Part shown: piece by piece, positions 27,203 through 41,600 of the stretch
Numbering within the stretch: the stretch's first letter is position 1
Layout of the letters: every line of letters starts with the position of its first letter
Assembly: GCA_964020975.1 (NCBI GenBank)
Contig: OZ026617.1
Location: 27,699,095 to 27,763,094, forward strand
DNA length: 64,000 nucleotides
DNA from: Hermodice carunculata
Taxonomy: Eukaryota; Annelida; Polychaeta; Eunicida; Amphinomidae
Reading direction: 5' to 3'
Position numbers and translations under genes: made by a program
The notes under the pieces: model-generated
Told to the model about the DNA's origin: nothing
Seen by the model: only the letters and a program-made list of their open reading frames with translations
Databases searched by the model: none

Positions 27203-27545
27203 ACATGACCACCATCGAAGTAACTCTGTGATGCAGCAAACCTGGCTTAGCTAACTTTATGAGATAACCTGGCCACGCTTGTTTATGGGCTTCAAGAAAG
27301 AAGACAGAGACATTATTTTTTTTTTGTGGAAGATGGAGTCCTTTGATTTTTATTTAAGTTCTTAACTAAAATATATCAAAATATGAATTGTATAAAACCA
27401 ATGACATCATTTCAAGGCACCAATTCTTTTTGACAAGAACAGTCCTTGTTACTGCTATGGCTACAAAAACTGTAAGACCATAAAGGTGGGATACCCGGCC
27501 ACAGCCCAGGCCAGAGCATGGGCACCCCACCCCAGGCCAGGTCCT

Positions 27546-28250
27546 TCAGGAACGGATGTATTTTTTGAAAGCATTTGAACTCCATCTTCCCAGTTGCCGT
27601 ATCTCGGCATCTGACAGTCCCAATAGGTCTGCATATGTAGCACTACCAATTATAAAACTCTGTGCTTGATAGCACTGAGTATCAATCTGCAATTAAGCTA
27701 ACAATTTACGCAACTGAGAATTCTGACCCAGTTACTGATTGCTTGTTCTGTTTACAAAATAATGGACCATCGTGGGTTTCTCGCAAATAGAGATATGTCC
27801 GGAAGTTGCAGACCCCACATATGGCTTGGTTTGTATGACATTTAATCATCACTGAGGCAGAGTTGCCGGCAGAAAATTTGAAAGATGTCAACATCATCAC
27901 ATATCCTTTCAAAACTTTGTCAAACCTCACATTTTGTATTATGGGTGTGTGGGATTGGTCTTTTGATGCCACTGTTAGTCCACCAATTCTAAGCAAACAA
28001 AAGAATGCTACAGTGAACATTGTACAGACTTGTAGTGTACCTGCCATCACATGTGTGTGGCACAGCATAAACCACTAACCTCTCTAGCAATTCAATTGTT
28101 ATTGGCAATCTGACACTTAGAGTAGACTGCCCCCGTTTAATTCTTTCAATTGTCTGTCATATCAAAAAGAACATACCTGGATCGGAATAACCAGCAATTT
28201 TTATGAAAAAACAACATTCCTGCTGCATAGTTAAGTATAATGCTGGCTTT
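27546..28250 (-). pseudogene. Tyrosine recombinase region of the retroelement (fossil)
   Basis: The N-terminal catalytic part (about 27990-28030) has AFFCLLRIGGLTVA, containing the first catalytic Arg in the usual LLR-x-x-E/G-L context. The C-terminal part (27546-27660) has LGLSDAEIRQLGRW and SSNAFKKYIR, the end of DIRS/Ngaro recombinases, with the nucleophilic Tyr in KKYIR just before the stop. These recombinases insert circular DNA copies without making target duplications, unlike LTR elements with integrase. The domain is recognisable at both ends, but this copy is broken. Confidence 0.8.
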
Positions 28251-28408
28251 ATAAGAGCAGTCATTTAGGTACACAATATACAGGGCCATCTCCGTTGGAT
28301 CAAATGGGAACTAAACACCATTCAATGCGATAAATCTATTCATGACAGTCATTGCTGCAGCATAAGTATGTTGCGTAGATTTGGCCAATGAATTACACAA
28401 AATGCTAC

Positions 28409-28924
28409 TTAAATTAAGGCCCAGTTTTCTGGTTGAAGTAACACTGGTATGGGCGTTGGTTGCTTGTCCAGATGGGGTGCCAGTTGTTGCAGCCTCTGTA
28501 AATCAGAATAGTGGGATAAAAAATCTGGGACAATATTATCCTTACCCGCTACATGTCTGAATTGGCAAAGTATGTTATGTGACATACAGGCTAGCACAAA
28601 AGAACAGACCAAAACCATGATCTTGGGATCTCCTGCTGATGTCTTATTCAAAATGTGAACCAATGCCATGTTATCTGTGTGAATAATAAATTTTTTGTTG
28701 CAGATGAGTGGGCCCCAGATGTGCATTGCCAGCACCATGGAAAACATCTCAAGTTGTGTTATATTCAGAGAACGCCAAGATTGTGGCCATTGGCCTTGCA
28801 GATAATGGTTGCCCAACACTGCACCAAACCCAATACTTCTAGATGTATCTGTCTCTAGCTGCAGAAAGACATCACTGATCCATTCACTGTCCATAAAATA
28901 TTTTTTGCCATTGAAATGGACCAA
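28409..28924 (-). pseudogene. RNase H region of the tyrosine-recombinase retroelement (fossil)
   Basis: The longest single open stretch of the element, about 171 codons. It shows the RNase H pattern of DIRS/Ngaro polyproteins: SRSIGFGAVLGNHYLQGQW for the first strand with its acidic site, ITQLEMFSMVLAMHIWG for the helix with the Glu, and FIIHTDNMALVHILNK for the Asp site. It ends in AGKDNIVPDFLSH, the 'N-x-x-A-D-x-L-S' tail of these proteins. The enzyme removes the RNA strand during copying. The family match is strong; the element as a whole is broken. Confidence 0.85.
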
Positions 28925-28929
28925 GAACT

Positions 28930-30000
28930 GTTGCTTAGCTTCAAGATCTGCTCTTGCTTCTTTATCTATACGAACCCTGTGCCAGCTTTTTTAAGACCTT
29001 TCGTAAGATCAATAAGGCGTCTCAGAAATGCCCACCCAGGAGGTACAACATAACAAGCAAAGTTAAATGTGCCAGTGAGAGACTGTCATTCTTTGAGAGT
29101 CATTTTTTTTTCGCTTTTTATTTTCCTTCACTAATTTCTGGCACCTTTCTAGCTTGTCAGTAGGTAAATGTAACTCTGATTGTACAGTTTCAATTTCCAT
29201 AGCTGCAAACACCATTGTAGTGTCAAGGCTGAGTGTTTTTTCCGGGGCCAGTGGGATTTTGAGCTTTTCGCACATGGTTAAGAATTGTTGCAAGCAGTAA
29301 TTACATTGTTGCCAAGATGACCCCCCCCCCCAATTAGGAAATCATCCCGTATATGTATCATCTCTACAATGTGTTATTTTGTTGTTGCTAACCATTGCAT
29401 AGCAGTGCTTAGGGTCTCAAATACAGAGCTTAACATGGATCAGCCCATGGCCAGAGTTTTATCATAGTAAATTTGTTATCCCAGGAGAAACCCAACAAAG
29501 CTTGATCCTCTGGATGAATGGGACAAATCTTGAAGGCATGTGCAATATCATTTTTTGCTAGGAAACATGAAGGGCCAAGTTTCTGCATCATGGCCACAGC
29601 ATCATCTAATTTATGATACGAAACAGAAGTAAACTATTTTGGAATACTTTCATTGACTGACAATCCAGGGGGATAGGGCACATGATGAATCAACCTGTAC
29701 TTTCCAGGCTGTTTCTTTTGAACGACCACAATTTGGGAACAAACAAATTATGACAGTGGTATTTCCTGGAATGGACCAGCTATCCGATTAGCTTTAAGCT
29801 CATTTTCTAATTTTGCATTCACTATATCTGCATGTTGCACAGCCAAGGGCAAGTTTTTGGGTATACTCTTGGGTAAGTCACCAGAATGTTGGATTCGAAA
29901 ACCTGCTGAGAAGCCCTGGTACAGAAATTCCATTAAATCACTCTTGTACCCCTCTAGGTCCTTGTGAAGCACCCCTGCCCTGACTGGTGTGACTACCGCA
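28930..30000 (-). pseudogene. Reverse transcriptase region of the tyrosine-recombinase retroelement (fossil)
   Basis: The N-terminal part near 29770-29900 reads like the entry segment of Ngaro/DIRS polymerases (KNLPLAVQHADIVNAKL then IAGPFQEIPL). The thumb region near 29130-29290 has CEKLKIPLAPEKT and LHLPTDKLERCQ, close to the family pattern of C-x-K-L-x-I-P-x-A-P-E-K-T and L-P-x-D-K-L-E-R. In an active element this enzyme copies the RNA into DNA. The middle is the most damaged part and includes a ten-base C run (29321-29330). The copy is broken. Confidence 0.75.
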
Positions 30001-31070
30001 ATGTCGGCCTGAGCCTGGGTGTCTTGCGGCACCTTGTCCTCTGCAAACCGTGACCCGGTGCCTATTTCCACATTTTGGGCAATTGTGTGAGAACTTACAT
30101 TGGTTATGGTCACAGAATTGGCCTCCATGGAAAATATAGTAGAAACTGGGAGGTATAATTGTGTTGGATGTTCTACGACCCCCTCGGCCACAAAAAGTGG
30201 CACCTCGTCCAGTGGACAAGGAGGTATGAAAAAGGACTGATTGGGTAAAAATGCCCTGTGACATGTAATGCCATGGGTAATGACAAGCTGCATGCATCTG
30301 TCTGAACTGTTTATCATATTGTTGCCAGTTTGCATTTGTTTGGGACATGTCTCTTATTATTTCTATATATTTAAATATTGACGTCTCATTTGGGTAAGCC
30401 TGGCAGTAGACTGAGGAGTATATCAAAATGCTTGCAGACAGTCTGTGAATTCATGCATTTCATACAGTTTTGAACTAGATTTTGAGGGGAGCCAAATAGA
30501 AACATTTTGGCCAATATCTGTTATTTCTGTATGGACCTCCTTATCCAGCTGGATCGCCTTGCGTATTGCAGTTAGATCTACATAAGCTTTTGAAACAATC
30601 TTCATTTTCATGGACTCATCCACGCAGAGGTCCAGGGTCTCGGGACAAAAAGGCAAAGCCGCACCCCCAGGCCACATAGACACCCCAGATGTTCCTGCTG
30701 ACAACTCGTGGCAGCCGACAGCCTCATGCTGGGTGGGGGTGGGGGGTGCGACTAAGTCCTCTATACCTAACCCAGTCCCTGGAGCCTGTGTAGCGAGTGA
30801 CCTTCCTTTGGTCAACCCTGTTGGCATAACGACCGCATCATTGCCTATGTTAAAGCCCTACTTAAACTACTGCCCAATTTTATTTACTTTGGCAGCCTTT
30901 GGTTGGGCTTCTCCCGTACAGGAGGCCTCAGTTTCCATTTCATTTGTTGGCTGTGTCACCAAATATAGCACTTCATTGTCTAATTGGCCCAGTCTTTCAG
31001 CTACACTGTCATGTAAAACTTCAATTTGTACTTGTTATGTCACTCACGCCAGCCACATGAGAGTAGGGAA
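30000..31070 (-). pseudogene. Gag-like region of the tyrosine-recombinase retroelement (fossil)
   Basis: The minus strand encodes a low-complexity N-terminal part rich in Pro, Gly and Thr (LVAPPTPTQHEAVG near 30720-30760), then a helical-looking stretch. Near 30050-30130 lies a Cys/His cluster of the form C-x4-C-x3-H-x2-C-x2-C-x4-H-x4-C (CKFSHNCPKCGNRH). Such clusters close the gag proteins of Ngaro and DIRS elements, where they probably bind nucleic acid. The assignment rests on position upstream of reverse transcriptase and on the cluster. It overlaps the start of the reverse transcriptase region in another frame, as is usual for these elements. It is a broken copy. Confidence 0.6.
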
Positions 31071-31079
31071 TATCCCAAC

Positions 31080-31848
31080 CAGCCAATCACAACTGTGGTC
31101 TGTAACCTAATAATATTGGCGCCTTCCATTTTCCATATGCAGTGTCTTCATTGTATGCAGACTTCAATCTATTCTATATCGTTATTCGTCAAGGTGACCA
31201 CTGACTAAGGCAGGACAGCCAAAGCTGGGTATATGCCTCCTAACTGTTCCACTAGTCATGTACATCTGTATACAAGGGGAAGTCAAGGAACAGCTTCTAG
31301 TTAGTAATCAGAAAATGCAATATTGGAAGCCAGATAATGTTGAGAAATATGTAAAAATGTGACTGGCATCCAGGTGCTTTACGGGTTTTAACAGTGGCTA
31401 CTGGCAGCCTGTGACATCAAAGTGAACTGCCATACCTACTCGTGCATGTCACTTCCAGCAGACTTTGGACTTTGGCAAGGGGAGGCTAATCAGCATCTGT
31501 GAGGTTGACATTGCCTGACGCGAAGTAGCTGCAAGGATTGGGAATTCCAAGACAACGATACGATTTCCATGGATTCGTTTCGGGCAGACAACACAATGTA
31601 ACAACACAAAGTAGGAAATGGGAAACTGAGACGTTAAGATTAAGAGGGGTGATCCGTACTGGTGCAGTATATAATTAATAACAATGTGTAACAAGACACT
31701 GGTTTCTTCCAACCGAGACCTATGCAAGCAGTGGTGTCGAGTTTATAATAACACACATTAGATGTGGTCTTTAAACACGGTACTGCCATCGAAAGGTTTA
31801 TGGGTACACCAGTCATCATTGTACAACATAGTCAAGCAATGATCTCAA
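31080..31848. other. No gene recognised
   Basis: Sequence just upstream of the retroelement gag region. I looked here for a 5' partner of the direct repeats at 26.1 and 27.1 kb and saw none. No other feature is supported. Confidence 0.4.
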
Positions 31849-31849
31849 G

Positions 31850-32088
31850 CTAACTCATTCCACCCGAACAGAAGATTGAGTCAACAGCTTTCTTTGGCAC
31901 GCTCTGGGCGGAATGCGTCCAGAGTATGCCGAGAGAAGCTGCCGACTGTGGGCATATAATTTGGAATGATCTTCCATGCAAGTTTCACCCAAATTTTGAA
32001 AAAATAATCCTTAAATTAGTAAAATACAATAAACACACGACATTTAGATATTAGCGGGGAAAAGCGTCATTAGGGTTGAATGAGTTAA
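31850..32088 (+). mobile_element. MITE-A copy 3 (best-preserved copy)
   Basis: A non-coding element of 239 bp. The left end TAACTCATTCCACCCGAAC (31851-31869) is inverse to the right end, TTAGGGTTGAATGAGTTAA (32070-32088), over about 16 of 18 bases. Thirty bp inside the left end is a 67-bp hairpin (31880-31946). Its outer arms are GTCAACAGCTTTCTTTGGCA and TGCCGAGAGAAGCTGCCGAC; its inner arms are CTCTGGGCG and CGTCCAGAG, around a 5-base loop. The right 120 bp is AT-rich. There is no coding capacity. Target duplication is unclear (TAA or TTAA possible). The family is unknown to me; mobility is inferred from repeated occurrence with the same ends. Confidence 0.7.
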
Positions 32089-32089
32089 A

Positions 32090-33495
32090 CATATCTCTGC
32101 TTTCATCAAAGTCGTCTCTGGTGCTCACTTAGGTCAAAGCATGTAAGAATATGTTGCCCACCAATGCTAAAGACTCACAGAATATATCCTCTGATTAGAG
32201 CTATCCTGATTGTCAAACAGAAAACGTAAATTGTGTTAGTAGGTGTAGCATATGTAAGAAAAGATGGAAAGCTATACTACATACATGTAACCAAACATGA
32301 CAAATTTCATAGCAATGGATTGTTCCAAGCTGAGCTTATCATGCATCGAAAACTTAGACAACAGATCAGCTAATAGAGAGTTTTAACTTTCTACAAAGAA
32401 ACTGAATGGAAAAATAAGACCTGCATGTTCTGACACGTAATAAATCATATTGACTATAATGTCGATATAATTGCACTTGTATAAGGAAGGAAAGGCACTC
32501 GGCATTCAAGCTGGCCTGAACCAGAGCCGTGTAATTGATGCCAGTAACATTGATTGGCATAAACGTATTTTGGTGGTTACCCGCTACTAACGCCATCGTT
32601 AATGTGCTTCATAACTAAAACAAACGTTGCTCCCATCAATGGCTAACAGAACCACAGTACCCTGTAGTTATGAACTACCTTACATTACCACTGTATCTTG
32701 TACTCTGTGGTTACTTCATGATTCATGCATCCTGCAATAAGGCCTCTTCCCACTTCAGATACTAGATGGGCCCATGGCAAATATTCTCTTCACAACAAGC
32801 GTCCCCTGGTGGCTTGTCCTTGCTCACACAATCGGCACAGGAGCAAGATCACTTACTTAGAGACACTGGCGATAAGAAGAAGACACACGGACGCACTTCA
32901 TCCAAAAATACATATCAATATAATTCTTGGCAGACTCATACCATTCTGCATCGGTTATAGTTCAATCAATACTGCAACATATGCCCTCAGAGCAGTTGTC
33001 AACTTGACCGAGAACCAGACACCGGGCTAACATCCTACTGTCATTTGGTTTACGAATAGAATATGTGCATACAAGCTTCCTCTTGCTAGATACAGCAAAA
33101 CATGGGATATTGGACTATTATTCAATTACCTGAAGTCTAAAGACCTACACACTGGCAGTCTTAAATGAATTATTGTTAAGTGGAAAATGCTTCTGCAGCT
33201 ACTTATGCTTCAGGTACTCTGAGACATGCAAGTGTATAAACTGTATCTGTATCACACCCAATATATTATGCCCATACAGAGAGTGCCATAAGTAAGAGAC
33301 CTGGCAAATATTCCATAGAGCCTATTACTGTAACTATTTGTAGGGATGAAAGTTTGTGCATTTCAAAATGTAATACTGCGACATCATGGTTGCCCCCTTG
33401 CAAGGTGTTCTTATTGGTCATAAAAAAGTCCATAAGCCAGCTGCAACTTCAATCGCTCTGTCTGGATACGCATAAATCGGTGTTGGCATGTCAGT
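32090..33495. other. No gene recognised
   Basis: A 101-codon frame at 32725-33030 has no recognisable motif. No other feature is supported. Confidence 0.45.
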
Positions 33496-33497
33496 GA

Positions 33498-33890
33498 CAA
33501 CACAGCAGGCGCTTCCTCTTTGGAATTTTGAAAGGTTCAAGCACATACATATCTGTGGTATGTGAGTGTGTGTGTGTGTGTGTCAACGCAGCAGGGGCTT
33601 CCTCCAGATTTTGAAAGGTTCTAGCACTGCGTATCTGTGCCAACACAGCTGGGTCTTCCTCTTGATACAGTAGAATCTGCAATTAAGGCAACATCCATAA
33701 AGAGACCATTTCTGTATTAAGACCACCAATTTACAGACCCATTTTTGGTCCTTATTTAAATTATGTCCCCATTAAGACCACTCCCCATTTAAGACCAAAT
33801 TTTTCAGTCTTTTAGGTGGTCTTAATAGGGGATTCCACTGTATTTTTGAAAGGTTCTAGCACTGCGTATCTATGCCAACATAAGCAGCTC
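33498..33890 (+). repeat. ~57-60-bp tandem repeat, interrupted by MITE-B
   Basis: Units start with CAACACAGCAGG-like sequence at 33498, 33584, 33641 and 33876, and contain GCTTCCTC and TTTTGAAAGGTTCTAGCAC then GCGTATCTGTGC. A GT run at about 33566-33583 separates unit 1 from unit 2. Unit 3 is split by MITE-B copy 2 between CTTCCTCTTGA and TTTTTGAAAGG. Removing the 173-bp element and one TA restores a unit of 60 bp, matching its neighbours. This dates the element's insertion after the tandem expansion. Confidence 0.75.
33668..33840. mobile_element. MITE-B copy 2, TA target duplication
   Basis: A non-coding element of 173 bp with ends CAGTAGAATC and GATTCCACTG (8 of 10 inverse) and flanking TA on both sides (33666-33667 and 33841-33842). 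Subterminal TTAAGACCACC is mirrored by AGGTGGTCTTAA near the right end. It shares long words in order with copy 1, including ACCACCAATTTACAGACCCAT-like sequence. It sits inside a tandem repeat unit, which gives an independent reading of its exact boundaries. The TA duplication and CAGT ends suggest mobilisation by a Tc1/mariner- or pogo-type transposase. Confidence 0.9.
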
Positions 33891-33926
33891 TCGCTCCCAC
33901 TGTATCACAAAGGAAATGGTAAGTTA

Positions 33927-34165
33927 TGAACTAATTCCCGTTCATATAACCCAAAGTGTGTACATAAAATTGTCAACTACCGTAACGTTTTTACATAAAT
34001 TTGTCGCTACTAAAAAACGTTTTTGCTGAACTTTGTACGTCAGACCATTCATGGTGGCACGCACTTCGTCAATAGCTTTTCTTGGCACGAGTTGGGTGCA
34101 TTGCGGCCAACCCGCGCCAGGGAAAGCTGTTGACTCAGTCGTACTTTCACCAGGAATGTGTTAAC
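33927..34165 (-). mobile_element. MITE-A copy 4 (reverse orientation)
   Basis: Read on the minus strand it begins GTTAACACATTCCTGG (34165 downward), matching the left end of copy 3. Then comes GAGTCAACAGCTTTC, identical over 15 bases to copy 3, at the same distance from the end. The hairpin occupies 34068-34134, 67 bp as in copy 3: arms GTCAATAGCTTTTCTTGGCA and CGCCAGGGAAAGCTGTTGAC, with inner arms CGAGTTGG and CCAACCCG. The far end, AACTAATTCCCG (33929-33940), resembles the terminal repeat. The total of 239 bp equals copy 3. Non-coding. Confidence 0.7.
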
Positions 34166-34219
34166 TGTGTATGTGGTTCTACATATACATATAATACTGT
34201 GTGCAGGGATTGTATTGAA

Positions 34220-34460
34220 GGGATATTTTCATTCGTAGGGTCCAAGTGTTCATAGAATCTCGAGCGTTTAATAAGAGAGTCATATTTGGCCAAAAAGATT
34301 TTTTTTTATGTTGAGCCTCCAATCTTTGGATTCAGGTTGTATTAATTCTGAACTTGAGTTGGTTGATTTAAAATATCAATGGCCTGTCTACCATCCATTG
34401 GTTGTCACAAGTGAGGAAGCAATTAGATTTGTTTCAATGAAACTGTCTAATTCGGAAGTA
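34220..34460 (+). repeat. Diverged direct repeat D, copy 1
   Basis: Shares ordered words with 35045-35310: ATTTTCATT, then AGTGTTCATAG, ATATTTGGCCAAAA, GGATTC-GGTTG, CTTGAGT-GACTGATTTAAAA-like sequence, ATGGCCT-TCT-CCAT and a CTGTCTAATTC/TTGTTTAATTC ending. Spacing to copy 2 is about 840 bp. No coding potential is seen. I could not recognise LTR-type ends, so I treat these only as paired repeats. Confidence 0.6.
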
Positions 34461-35044
34461 TACTCTGGCTGATTGAATCGCTAGATTATTTATAAATACA
34501 AATTCTAGATACTTGACACTTTCCTTTTGCTCTTAAAAAATTCGGCTTTTGTAAACGTATATGATATTGGCATATATGAATAGTGACAATGTAATAGATC
34601 TTTTCAGGACCAACGCCTTTCCAAGTATCGTACCCAAATGCTTCACCGCCATGTCCTCCTGTTTCCCGACACTAGGCTCCCAGTATGTCTCGGTGATCAT
34701 GCTCTTATACTCATTTTTTTTATATTTTTACAAATTTCATAAAATAAGATGCAACATATGACCCAACAGGGATAGGAGTAAGAATCATTTTTCTTTCCAA
34801 AAATATGTTTCACATTGATATGCAAAAGGTATAACAACCTCATCGCATGCTAACAAAGCATATTCATCCACCCTCTGCATACGGTTGTGGTAGTGAGAGG
34901 TGCAGAGCCCCTGCAGAGGGTTGTAGTGGTGAGACGTGTGGATAGTCTAAGGAGGGTCAAGGTGGTGCATAGGTCAAAATGATTGATGAGAATGTTTACA
35001 GTTATGCTCTGCTGTGTGTTTTTATCCCCAAGGCGTGGTTTTAA

Positions 35045-35310
35045 TGTAGGTGTATTTTCATTATAAGCATCCCAGTGTTCATAGTATATTGAAGTTTCAA
35101 TATTTGGCCAAAAGTGTTTTAAAACACTTTTGGCCAAATAATAAGAATATTAAGAATCTGGATTCTGGTTGCAGGTCTATTTTGTGAAGTTACAAATCTA
35201 AGCTTGAGTGGACTGATTTAAAACACCGATGGCCTATCTGCCATTTCCTGTAACAAGTCAGGAAGGTATCAAACTTGTCTGATTCAATTTGTTTAATTCA
35301 TGTTGTGTTC
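35045..35310 (+). repeat. Diverged direct repeat D, copy 2
   Basis: Second copy of the repeat at 34220-34460. At the position where copy 1 has a single TATTTGGCCAAAAAG, this copy has that sequence duplicated in inverted orientation, producing the perfect palindrome at 35101-35140. Confidence 0.6.
35101..35140. repeat. Perfect 40-bp palindrome
   Basis: TATTTGGCCAAAAGTGTTTT is followed immediately by its exact reverse complement, with no spacer. Each half also contains TTGGCCAA, itself a palindrome. Perfect spacer-free palindromes of this length are uncommon and tend to be unstable. Confidence 0.95.
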
Positions 35311-35314
35311 GTAA

Positions 35315-38683
<3,369 letters not shown>

Positions 38684-38689
38684 CTCCTT

Positions 38690-41600
38690 TTCTATTTGTT
38701 TGAATTTGAATAGTACAGATGTTCAGATTAATTTACCAAAAAGGACCTATTAAAGATTTGAAATAATGCGATATGGTTTTATGCTCGTGTGAAATAAAAT
38801 TTACACATGTATATAAAATAGTATTTTACATGTATATTTTTGCAGTCTGTAAGGTTTATAGGGCGTTGCCCTTTTTTCTAATCGTGTATAAAATATGTGT
38901 AAAATCAAACCATGTTAAGATTACATGCTAAAAACATTCCTTTAGCAACTAGGCAAATCATTTGAAAAACATGCCCCTGGTCATGAAAGTGTTAACCTAC
39001 CAAAGTTTGTCAGTAGCCCTCAGGGGTGCACAAGCGGAAATACTGAGAATGCCGACTTAAAGTTTAAGCGGCTGGCTTGGAGACGAAAATAACGAAATTG
39101 GACAGAAGGAAACCGTGACAGCTCTGTGTTCAGGTGACCTAACGTACTAAGACTGAAGTGACCCTGTGAACGTCAGAGTGATATATATCTATTTACCAAC
39201 ATTTCTAAATTTTGAGAATTTGTTAAATTCCATAAAATGGCATCACCACCATGTAGTGAACAAATAAGGTGGTAATCAAGACCACAAATATCCGAAATAA
39301 GTCTTACGACCATCCAATGTTTCATTTGCGAGAAAAATTAAAGAGAATTGAAAACACACAAAAGTTCTTTAAAAAATTACATCGCCAATTGTTGACCAAG
39401 TTAATTTCTAGATGTGTCCATAAGTGTCCCTATGTACTTTCCGAGCAATTTTCACGGTAGATTTTGCAAAAAGTTTTAATGTTTACATAAAAATGAAGAA
39501 AACAAACAAAATTAATTCATAAAAATTCCAAAAAGTCACTTGAGAGTGACCATTTGAACAGAATTGCTAAGGACCCACCAAAGGTACAAACAAACACAAT
39601 TATGAAAATAGAAAAAAATACTGCATCATTTGGTGAACCAAATGAGGTTCCAGGATCCTGAGACGTTACTTGATGTAATTTCGAAGTGGTTGGCGTCGTG
39701 GTATTGCAGATGGTTTTTGAAGATTTTGCCAAGCAATGAAAAGATTCACACCAAATTTTAAAAAGTAGACTATGATCATTTGGACAAATTTGTAAAAACC
39801 CTTTCAAGGTACATCCCTGCAAGTTTGAAGTAAACCCGAGCGAAAGTTTTGCCGAAAAAGTAAAAATGTGACTTGTCATTGTAACCATCATTGATTTTCC
39901 ATTGTAATCAATGAAATGTATGGATTGACCGATAGTACCTATTTTCTTTAAAAACTCTTTAAAATAAGAGATGCTGAATATCATTACCTCTGAACATCTC
40001 TGTTTGAACCTTTTATAAGCTACATTTCCATCGAGTTTCAGAAGAGTCTAAGAGACCTTTTTGTTGAATATGTCCAAAATAGCGAAAACACCCGACAAAT
40101 TACAGAAAAAAAGACAAAAATTCGCAGCGCAATCTGGTGAACGAATTCAAGTCTAGGCGTCCTCAGAAGTGTCTCTGTGCAATTTCAAAGCAGTTGGCCA
40201 AGCAAGCTCACAGAAGATTTGGTGTTCAGCTGGACCTCAATGAAATAGCCAGGAGTCACAGACGGGCAAAAAGGTTGGCGGGAAACCAAGAGCTATCATT
40301 GTTAGGTTAGTGAATTACCGTACTCGTCAAGCGTACTAGTAAGACAAGTAACCATGCATTTGTGTCTGAAGATCAAGACCGAACTAGCGTCACGTACACC
40401 GCTCGCAAACTGTAGATATAGGAAAATATGCATTCTTGTTGATCCAACGAAAGCTGGCTATATATTCAGAAACATAAAAGTCCATGGGGTGCTGGATACA
40501 TACTCGGGAACTTTATCCATGGTCGTGTGGTGCAGGTCCTTGAGTTGGAAGACTTAAATACATGTAGTTGCACGTGCACTACAGTACTGCCTTGACGAAG
40601 AGTTTTTTTCAGATATGTGATGATTAATCATTTTATATTTTGCGCTACCTATTGACACTGGAGTTGTATCGTATTTTCTATGTAATTACACAGGGCATAT
40701 TCATGTTGACATTCTATATGCTCTCTCTCTCTCTCTCTCTTTCTCTGAGTTCATGTTCATCTATAGATGCAACAGAGGTGATCTCTTTTTTCATGAGACA
40801 TGCATACGCTATCGAGTTCATGCACAGTATGCTATCCCTGATTATGGGCTCATACTACCTTTCCGTGTTTATTTGTGTTTGTCTTTTACTTCCGTATCCT
40901 AGTTTTCATGTCTCTGCTCGCGTTTTCAGAACACGAACATTTAGTCACTGAATCACATGGGTTGTACGCGTACTTTTAAATTCTTGACTGTATTCGATAG
41001 TGTTCTTTCTGCACAACGTTATAACGTATGTCTGTATCCTTTCATATATCAAGGTGTACAGCTATAATATGCTTTTGGGTACGGAAAATTGCTAAATTTG
41101 TAGATACAGTAAGTTTTCATGTGTTGATAATATAATTATTGCGGGCATTAAGAATTCTAGGCCACTCTCTGTCCATTTGCGTTGCTCATTAGCTGCATGC
41201 CCGACAGGAATTTACTGTCCATTGCAGCGTGTCATCTGGTCGGTGTAGAAAGCATTTTTCACTTATCCAGTTTGCGTATAGCTAATCGAGAGCTCACTTA
41301 ATGACGTCACACATTCTACGTATACATAAATCCTTTATTAACCCTGTCTTATTGTGGGTTATGTATAAGCAAAATATTAACATATACTAAGTAATTCTAG
41401 GGCCTAGCCAGGGTTGGAAAATGGACGAGGCGAATACAGCCTAACTAGAGGCATAGGTGTCGAGGAGAATGCTCCCCCGGAAAAATTTTGTATCTTATGT
41501 GCTAAATAATGCATTCTGAGGGTTCGAATGCCAAGTACGACACATTTGTCTGACACAAAAATTAGGCATATCCACTTGTGTTGTTGCATGCTTTTATTCA

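Larger units (their letters stand above)
26095..31070 (-). mobile_element. Fossil tyrosine-recombinase retroelement (Ngaro/DIRS type)
   Basis: A minus-strand retroelement fossil. Reading from high to low coordinates it has gag-like sequence with a Cys/His cluster (about 31070-30000), reverse transcriptase (about 30000-28930), RNase H (28924-28409) and a tyrosine recombinase (about 28250-27546), then a 3' region with direct repeats (26095-26260 and 27113-27202). RNase H and recombinase are separated by only about 300 bp, leaving no room for the methyltransferase-like domain of classic DIRS elements. That and the single transcription direction favour the Ngaro group. Outer boundaries are uncertain; no 5' partner of the repeats was found. 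The coding part is broken in roughly ten places, so this is an inactive copy of moderate age. Confidence 0.8.

Noticed and set aside
34220-35310. Paired repeats as LTRs of a small retroelement
   Set aside because: No TG...CA ends, primer-binding site, polypurine tract or target duplication could be seen, and the interior has no coding trace.
38900-39000. GTGTTAAC near 38990 as a fifth MITE-A end
   Set aside because: No hairpin at the family distance and no partner end about 240 bp away.
39517-39984. 155-codon reverse open frame
   Set aside because: No recognisable domain, low-complexity composition, and it overlaps a diverged interspersed repeat.
41455-41535. Possible tRNA from the word GGTTCGAATGCC
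   Set aside because: Only a B-box-like word; no cloverleaf arms or A box upstream.
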